Origin: Baffinella frigidus
Taxonomy: Eukaryota > Cryptophyceae > Cryptomonadales > Baffinellaceae
Length of the DNA stretch: 11,381 bases
Direction: 5' to 3'
NCBI GenBank assembly: GCA_026770585.1
Contig: MU646449.1
Coordinates: forward strand, 77,584 to 88,964
Numbering within the stretch: position 1 is the stretch's first letter; the number at the start of each line of letters is the position of its first letter. The translations under genes and the position numbers were made by a program. Shown piece by piece: positions 1 through 6,015 of the stretch. The notes under the pieces are model-generated. The model was not told the DNA's origin. It did no database searches and saw only the letters and a list, made by a program, of their open reading frames with translations.

Positions 1-216
1 CCCTACACCCTACACCGTATATACCCTACACCCTACACCCTACACCCTACACCCTACACCCTACACCCTACACCCTACACCCTACACCCTACACCCTAAA
101 CCCGAAACTCTAAACCCTACACCCTACACCCTACACCCTACACCCTAAACCCTAAACCCCAAACCCTGAACCCTAAACCCTGAACCCTGAACCCTAAACC
201 CTGAACCCTAAACCCT
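1..216 (-). repeat. Telomere-like C-strand array, left edge
   Basis: Near-continuous 7-mers: mostly CCCTACA to about position 114, then a mix of CCCTAAA and CCCTGAA up to the boundary with the inverted arm at 217. Read on the minus strand this is a degenerate TTTAGGG-type array. The variants argue for an interstitial or old subtelomeric tract rather than an active chromosome end. No gene is seen. Confidence 0.93.
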
Positions 217-512
217 AAACCGCGGGCATCCGCGGCTCGGTTCGAGGTCGGAATGCCTCCTACACAGCGGACTTCGAAAGGATTTTGAATAACCCCTCAG
301 CGATAAGACCTAGGACCCTGCATTATGTCTATGCCTAGAGGGGCCTACGGTAATCCTGGGGGGGGGGGGACTTCTTATGAGCGTAGGAGGTGGAGTTAGA
401 ATCCATCCAGAAAATGCTCGTATGAGCGGCCGGCACGGGGTACAGTAAGTGGCACAATGCGTAGCATGTGCGGCGCTGACGCTGGTTGTTCGGCAATAAA
501 TTATCAATCTCT
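217..512 (-). repeat. Left inverted arm of the composite element
   Basis: It begins directly after CCCTAAACC at 216. The outer ~110 bases include CTCGGTTCGAGGTCGG and CACAGCGGACTTCG, and match the far right arm in reverse complement. The inner part (387-512) carries AGAATCCATCCAG and GTGCGGCGCTGACGCTGGTTG, which match 3643-3777 in reverse complement. Between them sits a broken copy of the 118-bp palindromic element (309-388), where the right arm instead has the three hairpins. Confidence 0.85.
309..388 (-). mobile_element. Broken copy of the 118-bp palindromic MITE
   Basis: It keeps the centre (CCTAGGACCCTGCATTATG, then TATGCCTAGAGG), a run of 12 G, and a terminal CTTCTTATGAGCG, then stops without the CCCCTG terminus. 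It interrupts the left arm. Confidence 0.7.
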
Positions 513-514
513 CT

Positions 515-540
515 CTTCTTATGAGCGAGGCAACCCTGTA
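515..540. mobile_element. Solo terminus of the 118-bp MITE
   Basis: CTTCTTATGAGCGAGG followed by CAACCCTG and TA is the right terminus of the palindromic element. No body is attached. It sits exactly at the inner edge of the left inverted arm, just before a GGCT microsatellite. Confidence 0.7.
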
Positions 541-544
541 GAAT

Positions 545-562
545 GGCTGGCTGGCTGGCTGG
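545..562 (+). repeat. GGCT microsatellite
   Basis: Four and a half perfect GGCT units, between a solo MITE terminus and the G-strand telomere-like tract. Confidence 0.9.
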
Positions 563-587
563 TCGGTCCGCAGGGGTGGGTTGATTG

Positions 588-835
588 GGGTTTAGGGTTT
601 AGGGTTTAGGGTTGAGGGTTTAGGGTTTAGGGTTGAGGGTTGAGGGTTGAGGGTTTGGGGTTTGGGGTTTGGGGTTTAGGGTTCATGGTATGGTTTAGGG
701 TTTAGGGTTTAGGGTTTAGGGTTTAGGGTTTAGGGTTTAGGGTTTAGGGTTTAGGGTTTAGGGTTTAGGGTTTAGGGTTTAGAGTGTAGGGTGCATGGCG
801 TAGGGGTGCAAGGTGTAGGGGTTTAGAGTTTAGGC
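588..835 (+). repeat. Internal telomere-like tract with 12 perfect TTTAGGG units
   Basis: A mix of TTTAGGG, TTGAGGG and TTTGGGG units. Positions 694-777 are twelve consecutive perfect TTTAGGG units, the purest stretch in the window. It decays to TGTAGGG-like units by about 835. The purity suggests this stretch is younger than the others. It lies inside the composite element and runs in G-strand orientation. Confidence 0.93.
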
Positions 836-889
836 AAACCTTTGGAGTTTAGGCAAACCGTTTACTCCGGGAGGCTTGATGGTCCGTTA

Positions 890-1017
890 GGTCCTGTAGG
901 TTCTTCGAGCTCCCAACATAGGCGGACACCGGAACTTGTTCTCTAGAAAGGCCATGCTTCCTTTCGGATCACATCTAGCCCCCCTGTACAGAGGATCGCG
1001 GCAGAAACCGGCTAAAG
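890..1017 (+). repeat. Dispersed ~120-bp repeat, copy 1
   Basis: Contains GTTCTTCGAGCTCCCAACAT, AGGCGGACACCGGAAC and CTTTCGGATCACATC, ending CAGAAACCGGCTAAAG. The whole segment recurs in reverse complement at 1962-2095, making a strong inverted pair about 1 kb apart, and in part at 2297-2376 and 2384-2459. Its TAGGTCCTGTAGGTTC edge is an empty-site reference for the MITE at 2178-2294. Confidence 0.85.
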
Positions 1018-1045
1018 GGTATCCTCAAACGTTGAGATACACGGC

Positions 1046-1130
1046 TGCCTCGCTCATAAGAAACCGCCCCCCCCCCAAGACCTCCATAGGGCCCTAGGCA
1101 TAGGCATCGAAGGTACTGTAGGGTCCTAGG
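1046..1130 (+). mobile_element. MITE copy truncated at its right end
   Basis: Starts within the terminal repeat (CCTCGCTCATAAGAAACCGC), has the poly-C run and the centre with CATAGGGCCCTAGGCATAGG, and ends at TAGGGTCCTAGGGGG without its right arm. Same family as 1577-1693. Confidence 0.75.
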
Positions 1131-1190
1131 GGGAAATGAATGGGAAAACTTAACGTTTGACCGCCAGCGTCACCAACATTGGCCATTGTA

Positions 1191-1291
1191 TCCCTTAAGT
1201 GCCCAGGCCTGCAAATTTGCAGGCCAAGAGGTCCTAGGTAGGTCCTAGGGCCCTACGGTAGGGCGTATGAGCCTACTGGGCACTTAAGGGA
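1191..1291. mobile_element. Palindromic element with 18-base ends and TA flanks
   Basis: The ends TATCCCTTAAGTGCCCAG (1189-1206) and CTGGGCACTTAAGGGATA (1276-1293) are perfect reverse complements. The outer TA on each side fits a TA target-site duplication around a 101-bp body. A second short palindrome, GGCCTGCAAATTTGCAGGCC, lies just inside the left end. A fragment of the terminus (GGGCACTTAAGG) recurs near 3127. This looks like a Tc1/mariner-type MITE without coding capacity. Confidence 0.75.
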
Positions 1292-1301
1292 TAGCTCCGA
1301 G

Positions 1302-1428
1302 CCACTTGATTTCGTCTCACCATTAAGAAAAAATAGCCGCCATTATTGGTTTTAAAGAAGGATATCCAGTACAAATTAACTGTCCATCTACGGCTAAATA
1401 TTTGTAATGATGAGACGAAATCAAGTGG
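1302..1428. mobile_element. Palindromic AT-rich element with 18-base inverted ends
   Basis: CCACTTGATTTCGTCTCA (1302-1319) and its perfect reverse complement (1411-1428) enclose an AT-rich centre of about 90 bases. No clear target duplication is visible. Its ATTTCGTCTCA core resembles the ATTTCATCTCG end of the element at 2500-2650, so the two may be related. Confidence 0.7.
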
Positions 1429-1576
1429 GACAGAGCTAGATTATCCCATTCTTTTCGCGTGGCCAGCAGAATGTGAAAACCGCTCCAAAGGGGTATCACG
1501 AATACAAGACCCCCCCACTCCCTTTAGGGCCACGTGCTCTTAAATTGTGTGCCCTTCATTGCGAGTAACCCCTGTA

Positions 1577-1693
1577 CAGGGGTACCTCGCTCATAAGAAA
1601 CTGCCACCCCCCTAGGACCCCCATAGGGCCCTAGGCATGGTCCTACTGTAGGGTCCTAGGGGGATGCGCTTTCTTATGAGCGAGGTACCCCTG
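1577..1693 (+). mobile_element. 118-bp palindromic MITE, complete copy
   Basis: Flanked by TA on both sides (1575-1576 and 1694-1695). Terminal repeats are CAGGGGTACCTCGCTCATAA and its complement, followed by a C-run / G-run pair and a non-symmetric centre (CATAGGGCCCTAGGCAT and CTACTGTAGGGTCC) that gives the element an orientation. About 117 bp, with no coding capacity. A fragment of another terminus (GCGAGTAACCCCTGTA) abuts on the left. Confidence 0.88.
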
Positions 1694-1800
1694 TACCTCG
1701 CTCATACGAAAGCGCCCCGCCCCCCTACGACCACCGTAGGGCCCTGGGCATAGGCTTACTGTAGGATCCTAGGAGGAGGCGCTTTCTTCTTATGAGCGAC
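1693..1800 (+). mobile_element. 118-bp MITE, end-damaged copy
   Basis: Shares the GTA junction with the preceding copy and lacks CAGGG at its left end. The right end has a TTC duplication (CTTTCTTCTTATGAGCGA) and stops before the CCCCTG terminus. Confidence 0.75.
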
Positions 1801-1806
1801 AGTACA

Positions 1807-1877
1807 TGTAGGGCTATGCCCAGGGCCCTATGGTGGTCCTAGGAGAGGGACGCTTTCTCATAAGCGAGGTACCCCTG
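1807..1877 (-). mobile_element. 118-bp MITE, half copy in reverse orientation
   Basis: Carries the reverse-orientation centre (GGGCTATGCCCAGGGCCCTA and GGTGGTCCTAGG) and one terminus, CATAAGCGAGGTACCCCTG. The other half is missing. Confidence 0.75.
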
Positions 1878-1961
1878 TCTTCTTCCTTTTTATTTTTATT
1901 ACTCTCGATGCGGGTCCTAAATTAGGCCCTTGAGCCTTGAGTACCCTTACTCCTGTCAAAG

Positions 1962-2095
1962 CTTTAGCCGGTTTCTGCCGCGATCCTCTGTACAGGGGGG
2001 CTTGATGTGATCCGAAAGGAAGCATGGTCTTTCTACAGAACCAGTTCCGGTGTCCGCCTATGTTGGGAGCTCGAAGAACCTAAAGGACCTAAAGA
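1962..2095 (-). repeat. Dispersed ~120-bp repeat, copy 2 (inverted)
   Basis: Reverse complement of 890-1017, including CTTTAGCCGGTTTCTGCCGC and ATGTTGGGAGCTCGAAGAAC. Read on the minus strand its edge is TTTAGGTCCTTTAGGTTC, which closely matches the empty form of the insertion site of the MITE at 2178-2294. Confidence 0.85.
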
Positions 2096-2177
2096 AGAGG
2101 ACCCCGCAGCGCGAGACCAAGAGACAGCGAGGACATAGAGAGAGTTCTTTACTGACGACCAACCTTTAGGTCCTTTA

Positions 2178-2294
2178 CAGGGGTACCTCACTCATAAGAA
2201 ACCGCCCCCCCCATAGGACCACCATAGGGCCCTAGGCATAGGCCTACTGTAGGGTCCTAGGGGGCGGCGGTTTCTTATGAGCGAGGTGGCCCTG
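2178..2294 (+). mobile_element. 118-bp palindromic MITE, complete copy at a verifiable TA site
   Basis: Inserted between TA 2176-2177 and TA 2295-2296. Removing the element with one TA joins TTTAGGTCCTTTA to GATTCTTTTAACTCCC. That matches copies 1 and 2 of the dispersed repeat base for base in length, so the empty site is present elsewhere in the window. Length 117 bp, with a full terminal repeat pair and poly-C / poly-G runs. Confidence 0.9.
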
Positions 2295-2296
2295 TA

Positions 2297-2459
2297 GATT
2301 CTTTTAACTCCCACCATAGGCGGACACTGGAACTTATCCTGCAGAAAGGCCATGCTTTCTTTCGGATCACAACTGGTCACTTTAGGTTCTTCGCGCTCCC
2401 AACATAGGCGGACACTGGAAGTTATCTGCAGAAACGCCATGCCTCCTTTCGATGCACTT
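2297..2459 (+). repeat. Dispersed repeat, tandem copies 3 and 4
   Basis: 2297-2376 and 2384-2459 both contain CATAGGCGGACACTGGAA and a CAGAAA-GCCATGC block, in the same orientation as copy 1. They diverge from each other more than copies 1 and 2 do. Copy 3 begins directly at the right flank of the inserted MITE. Confidence 0.8.
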
Positions 2460-2499
2460 GATCACCACAACTGGTCCCGATCCACTTGACCACCGAGGT

Positions 2500-2650
2500 A
2501 ATTTCATCTCGGAAGATAACTGAATCAGTTCCTCTTCAATAGGAGTTGAATAGGAGAAATTAGTTAGCGCATAGTAAATCTAATTAGGCCTCCTAATTAA
2601 ATGAAAACGTCAATTAGGGAACTGATTCAGTTATCTTTCGAGATGAAATT
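2500..2650. mobile_element. Palindromic element with ~33-base inverted ends
   Basis: The arms 2500-2532 and 2618-2650 are reverse complements with a single mismatch (…CATCTCGGAAGATAACTGAA… against …TTCAGTTATCTTTCGAGATG…). The centre is AT-rich and holds further short palindromes such as CTAATTAGGCCTCCTAATTA. No clear target duplication is seen. A degenerate end of the same kind (GATTCAGTGATCTTCCGAAA) lies in intron 9 near 10443-10462. Confidence 0.75.
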
Positions 2651-2706
2651 CAGCGGGACGACGAGCGCCATGGGCGTTTGATTCTATCTCCACTTCCTAC
2701 GACCTA

Positions 2707-2824
2707 CAGGGGGTACCTCGCTCATATGAAACTGCCCCCCCCATAGGACCACCACAGGGCCCTAGGCAAGGTCCTACTGTCAGGTCCTAAGGGGGGGCAG
2801 TTTCTTATGAGTGAGGTACCCCTG
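2707..2824 (+). mobile_element. 118-bp palindromic MITE, left member of an adjacent pair
   Basis: TA at 2705-2706 on the left. The TA at 2825-2826 is shared with the next copy. Both termini are complete except for one extra G in the left GGGGG. Together with the next copy it fills a TA site whose empty counterpart is at about 3755-3810. Confidence 0.88.
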
Positions 2825-2826
2825 TA

Positions 2827-2944
2827 CAGGGGTACCTCGCTCATAAGAACCCCCCCCCCCCCCCTAGGACCACCGTAGGGTCCTAGGCATAGGCCTACTG
2901 TAGGGTCCTAGGGGGGGCGGTTTCTTATGAGCGAGGTACCCCTG
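2827..2944 (+). mobile_element. 118-bp palindromic MITE, right member of an adjacent pair
   Basis: Same orientation as its neighbour, separated from it only by the shared TA, and bounded on the right by TA 2945-2946. It has a run of 14 C in the left half. Insertion of one copy into the TA at the end of another explains the arrangement. Confidence 0.88.
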
Positions 2945-2994
2945 TAAGGGTCCTGACGGTACACACGACCCATAAAACCGAATGTGGGTATCTA

Positions 2995-3116
2995 CAGGGA
3001 TACCTCGCTCATAAGAAACCGCCCCCCCCTAGGACCATACAGTAGGACCATGCGTAGGGCCCTATGGTGCTCCTAGCTAGGGGGGAGGGCGGTTTCTGAT
3101 GAGCGAGGTACCCCTG
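2995..3116 (-). mobile_element. 118-bp MITE, reverse orientation
   Basis: TA flanks at 2993-2994 and 3117-3118. Its centre reads CATACAGTAGGACCATGCGT, then GGGCCCTATGGTG, opposite to the copies at 2178 and 2707. The right arm has CTGATGAGCG in place of CTTATGAGCG. A small CTAG duplication makes it 122 bp. Confidence 0.87.
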
Positions 3117-3262
3117 TAGGCTCTAAGGGCACTTAAGGACGCACGGTTATGAGGACGCCGAAGTAGATTCACTTAAGAGAGTTGGCTGGAAACTCCGGTC
3201 CTTCTAAAAGAGAGTTCTCGGAGCGCCATGGGCGTTTGAATTCACGGTTCCTGGTGGCCTTA

Positions 3263-3379
3263 CAGGGGTACCTCGCTCATAAGAAACCAACCCCCCCTAG
3301 GACCTTACGGTAGGACCATGCCTAGGGTCTTATGGTGGTCCTAGGGTGGGGGCAGTTTCTTATGAGCGAGGCACCCCTG
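3263..3379 (-). mobile_element. 118-bp MITE, reverse orientation
   Basis: TA flanks at 3261-3262 and 3380-3381. Reverse centre (GGTAGGACCATGCCTAGGG). The left arm has CCAACCCCCC in place of the usual CCGCCCCCC. Confidence 0.87.
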
Positions 3380-3449
3380 TAGATCTGCCTTCCTAGGCGA
3401 GATCATGTACTGTACATGTACTGAGTACCAGAATCGCTACCACCCCCTA

Positions 3450-3566
3450 CAGGGGTACCTCGCTCACAAGAAAACGCCACCCCCTAGGACCCTACAGTAG
3501 GCCTATGCCTAGAGCCCTATGGTGGTCCTAGGGGGGAGGCGCTTTCTTATGAGCGAGGGACCATTG
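3450..3566 (-). mobile_element. 118-bp MITE, reverse orientation, right terminus decayed
   Basis: TA at 3448-3449 on the left. The right end reads GAGCGAGGGACCATTG where CCCCTG is expected, and the flanking TA has become TG. Centre in reverse orientation (CTACAGTAGGCCTATGCC). Confidence 0.83.
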
Positions 3567-3642
3567 TGCATGGTTCTGCCGAGTCTTTCCACGGAAGGGC
3601 GGGGTGACCAGCTATGGCGGCATTGCATGAATCCACAAGGTC
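3567..3642. other. Unassigned stretch between last MITE and right arm
   Basis: Seventy-six bases with no repeat match that I can see and no credible gene. A frame runs open through here to 3959, but it crosses MITE and arm sequence and has no recognisable domain. Confidence 0.5.
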
Positions 3643-4035
3643 TCGAGAGATTGGTGATTTATTGCAAAACAACCAGCGACAGCGCCGCACATGCCTTCCG
3701 CATTGTGCTACACACTGTACCCCGTGTCGGCCGCTCTTGCGAGCTTTTCCCGGATGGATTCTATCTCCACCTCCTACGAACTCAAGGTCCTAACAGTACA
3801 CACGACACAGAAAACCCCGCAGCTACACAGCGGGGAAAATCCCGGGCTACGAAGGGATTTTCGGGCAGGAAATGCCCGAGTTTCCGTTACCTTATCCGTA
3901 GACACCCCCCTATGCCCCTACGGGTTGCCTACCGTAGGGTCCTAGGTCTTGTCGCTTAGGGGTGATTCAAAACCCATACGAAGTCCGCTGTGTGGGAGGC
4001 ATACCGACCTCGAACCGAGCTGCGGATGCCCACGG
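3643..4035 (+). repeat. Right inverted arm of the composite element
   Basis: Matches the left arm in reverse complement in two blocks, 3643-3777 and about 3918-4035. Between them lies a segment absent from the left arm (about 3781-3917) that contains three abutting hairpins. It ends GGATGCCCACGG, directly followed by TTTAGGG repeats. Its outer part also resembles 7562-7650 inside intron 3 of the gene (GTCTTATCGCTTAGGG; GATTCAAAATCCCTTCGAAG). Confidence 0.85.
3815..3878 (+). other. Three directly abutting hairpins
   Basis: 3815-3835: stem CCCCGC / GCGGGG with a 9-base loop. 3836-3861: stem AAAATCCC / GGGATTTT with a 10-base loop. 3862-3878: stem CGGGCA / TGCCCG with a 5-base loop. The stems are perfect and no base separates one hairpin from the next. 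The function is unknown; it could be a structured RNA, or a recombination or replication signal of the element. Confidence 0.6.
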
Positions 4036-4880
4036 TTTAGGGTTTAGGGTTTAGGGGTCAGGGTTCAGGGTTCAGGGTTCAGGGTTCAGGGGTCAGGATT
4101 CAGGGTTCAGGGTGTAGGGTTTAGAGTTTGGGATTTAGGGTTTAGGGTTTAGTATTCAGTGTTTGGGGTTCAGGGTTCAGGGTTTAAGGTTTCGGGTGTA
4201 GGGTTTAGTTGATGTTTTATGATTTATGGTTTAGGATGTAGAGTTTAGGGTTTCGGGTTTAGGATTTAGGATTTAGGGTCATAGATCATCCACCACCCGA
4301 CGCTCTCTTCCTAGAGGGGAAAGACCTTTCTCTTCTTTGATGCGTCGTGGTTTAGGGTTTAGGGTTTAGGGTTTAGGGTGTAGGGTGTAGGGTTTAGAGT
4401 GTAGGGTTAGGGTTCAGGGTCCAGGGTCCAGGGTCCAGGGTCCAGGGTCTAGGGTTTAGGGTTCAGGGTTAGGGTTCAGGGTTTAGGGTTCATGGTTTAT
4501 GGTTTGTGGTTTATGGTTGAGTTTATGGTTTAGTTTATGGTTTACTGTTTACTGTTTACTGTTTATGGTTTATGATTGATGGTTTAGGATTTCGGGTTTA
4601 GGGTCATAGATCATCCACCACCCGAAGCTCTGTCCCTAGAGGGGAAAGATCTTTCTCTTCTCCGTTGAGGCTTAGGGTTTAGGGTTTAGGGTGTAGAGTT
4701 TAGGGTGTAGAGTTTAGGGTTTAGGGTTACAGTTTAGGGGTTAGGGTCCAGGGTCCAGGGTCCAGGGTTTAGTGTTTAGTGTTTAGTGTTAAGTGTTTGG
4801 TTCCAGGGCTCAGGGGTTTAGGGTTTAGGGTTTAGGGTTTAGGGTTCAGGGTTAGGGTTTAGGGTTTAGGATGTAGGTTA
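4036..4880 (+). repeat. Degenerate G-strand telomere-like region
   Basis: About 840 bases made almost wholly of TTTAGGG, TTCAGGG, TCCAGGG and TGTAGGG, with patches of TTTATGG and TTTACTG. A non-telomeric block of about 70 bases, GTCATAGATCATCCACCACC onward, occurs twice, at 4270-4341 and 4595-4666. This shows a tandem duplication with a 325-base period. No gene is seen. Confidence 0.92.
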
Positions 4881-5303
4881 GCACCGAGCATTCAAGTGTT
4901 AACAGGCGGAATGCTCAGAGCCGTTCACGAGGAGACGCACCAAATTCCAGCAGCAATGCGCGGCGTGCACGCCCCGCTATGGTCGAGGCCTCGGCGCCGT
5001 GCTCACGCAGCAACCACCTCTGCGTGCTGCAACACAGCTCGGGCGTTGCTGAGCACTATCCGCCTCGCGCTCGCGGACCTTGGAACACAGATCCTGTTCC
5101 AGGGTCCCTGCTGCCCGCCCCTGGACCGCTGCGTTCCACCTCTCGGGATGATCATTTCGAGAAATGGTCGAGGATCCCCGATGCCCGCCGCGGCGTGCAC
5201 GATGATGCCCCTCAATGGTCCAGGCCTCGGCGCCACAACACCACGGCCTCGAGTTGATGAGCACTATCCGCCTTCGCGCTGCCACATGGCGGACCACGTG
5301 GCA

Positions 5304-5345
5304 CAGCTCCTGTTCCAGCTCCAGAGGGTGCTGGAACAGGAGCTG
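5304..5345. other. Perfect 16-bp stem hairpin
   Basis: CAGCTCCTGTTCCAGC (5304-5319) and its exact reverse complement (5330-5345) around a 10-base loop. The left arm contains the CCTGTTCCAG shared by both tandem copies; the right arm is extra in copy 2. This is what a fold-back copying event would leave. Confidence 0.85.
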
Positions 5346-5356
5346 GCGCACATAGA

Positions 5357-5398
5357 AACCCCAACCCCCAACCCTAAACCCTCAACCCTCAACCCTCA
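5357..5398 (-). repeat. Short telomere-like C-strand tract inside duplicate copy 2
   Basis: AACCCCAACCCCCAACCC, then CTAAACCC and CTCAACCC units. It is absent at the equivalent place in copy 1 (about 5105-5115). Confidence 0.85.
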
Positions 5399-5460
5399 TG
5401 CAGCCCGTCCCTGGAACGCTCGCTGCACCTCTCGGAAAGATCATTTCGAGAAATGATCAT

Positions 5461-5690
5461 GGAATTCCGCCCCGGGCACTCGCACCTCTTGTGGTTTCAA
5501 ACGTTGCGCCGTACGAGGGCTCGTAGTTGCAGACGGCGTTGTCATGCACCCCCTCAAACCTCTCTAAAATTGGGCACCAGGATTGCACCAGGGTCACGAC
5601 TCGCGAGACGAACGTCCTGCATCCCCTCAGAAATCTCTGGGGGTACGAACGGACAGACTGCTGACACGAAGAGACACACGAAATGATACA
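5461..5690. other. Non-repetitive stretch with no gene called
   Basis: A weak internal duplication of roughly 75-base period is visible (GTCATGCACCCCCTCA near 5550 and GTCCTGCATCCCCTCA near 5625). Both strands have short open frames without recognisable domains. The left edge is the near-palindrome GATCATTTCGAGAAATGATC. Confidence 0.5.
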
Positions 5691-6015
5691 TGCTGACACC
5701 TGGTGTCGTTTTCACGACACCGTGTCGTTTTTACTGTTTTTACTACACGCCCGTGACCTTGAATTTAGGACATAACTTGTTGGACGTTGTAGTTATTTAC
5801 TACATACCCGTGTCCCTTAACATCTCTAAAGCTGACGTGATGAAAAGTCTTTTTTGGCAGAGGCAGTCGGATCGTAATTATTAAGGCTATTTTAGCTATT
5901 TTTGGAATTTGACCGATGTCGATCAAACGGAGAGGTCAAAAGGTCAAACCTCGAGTTTACTACAGATCTCGTGCTGTTTGCTTTTGTTTTGACCACACCC
6001 TTTTCATATTCGAAC
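5691..6015 (+). promoter_or_regulatory. 5' flank and probable leader of the oxygenase gene
   Basis: AT-richer than its surroundings. It holds a hairpin (GGTGTCGT, TTTC, ACGACACC at 5702-5721) and three copies of TTTACTACA (5738, 5796, 5956). The first two lie in a 58-base direct repeat that continues into CCCGTG. No clear TATA box is seen. An out-of-frame ATG at 5916 opens a 68-codon frame overlapping the main start, in weak context. A transcript starting after the CTACAG at 5960-5965 would exclude it. All of this is sequence pattern only; the transcription start is unknown. Confidence 0.4.

Larger units (their letters stand above)
217..4035. mobile_element. Composite element with long inverted arms, packed with palindromic insertions
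   Basis: The two ends are inverted copies of each other: 217-330 matches the reverse complement of about 3918-4035, and 387-512 matches the reverse complement of about 3643-3777. Outside the arms, telomere-like repeats run outward on both sides. The interior carries many MITE-like palindromes and dispersed repeats, and no open frame that looks like a transposase or reverse transcriptase. It may be a non-autonomous TIR or foldback transposon, an inverted duplication, or an integrated linear element. The inverted symmetry is directly visible; calling it one mobile unit is inference. Confidence 0.55.
4881..5460. repeat. GC-rich imperfect tandem duplication
   Basis: Copy 1 starts near 4957 and copy 2 near 5188. 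Both carry GGCGTGCACG, GAGGCCTCGGCGCC or a close variant, TGAGCACTATCCGCCT, CCTGTTCCAG, CCTGGA-CGC and ATCATTTCGAGAAATG in the same order. Copy 2 has about 75 extra bases: a hairpin and a telomere-like tract. Long frames are open on both strands at once, as expected of GC-rich DNA, and none shows a recognisable domain, so no gene is called. Confidence 0.75.

Noticed and set aside
1-216. True chromosome end
   Set aside because: The orientation fits a left telomere, but the units are too degenerate (CCCTACA, CCCTGAA, and an interrupting GTATATA) and similar tracts occur throughout the window.
3094-3116. CTGATGAG in a MITE arm as a hammerhead ribozyme core
   Set aside because: It is a single-base variant of the family's CTTATGAG, and no GAAA or paired stems lie in the required places.
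3519-3959. Open frames of 146 and 84 codons across the right arm
   Set aside because: They run through MITE and inverted-arm sequence. The LRRDFR-like resemblance to a frame in intron 3 follows from shared repeat DNA, and no domain is recognisable.
4896-5456. A 186-codon frame and several overlapping frames on both strands
   Set aside because: The GC-rich tandem duplication keeps several frames open at once. The frame crosses a hairpin and a telomere-like tract, and the product has no recognisable family.
5457-5699. An 80-codon minus-strand frame upstream of the gene
   Set aside because: The translation looks fairly protein-like but has no recognisable domain, splice context or repeat-independent support.
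5886-5897. GCTATTTTAGCT resembling part of a dinoflagellate spliced-leader sequence
   Set aside because: It is a short palindromic match of about 10 of 12 bases with no further agreement on either side, so it cannot be used to assign the lineage.
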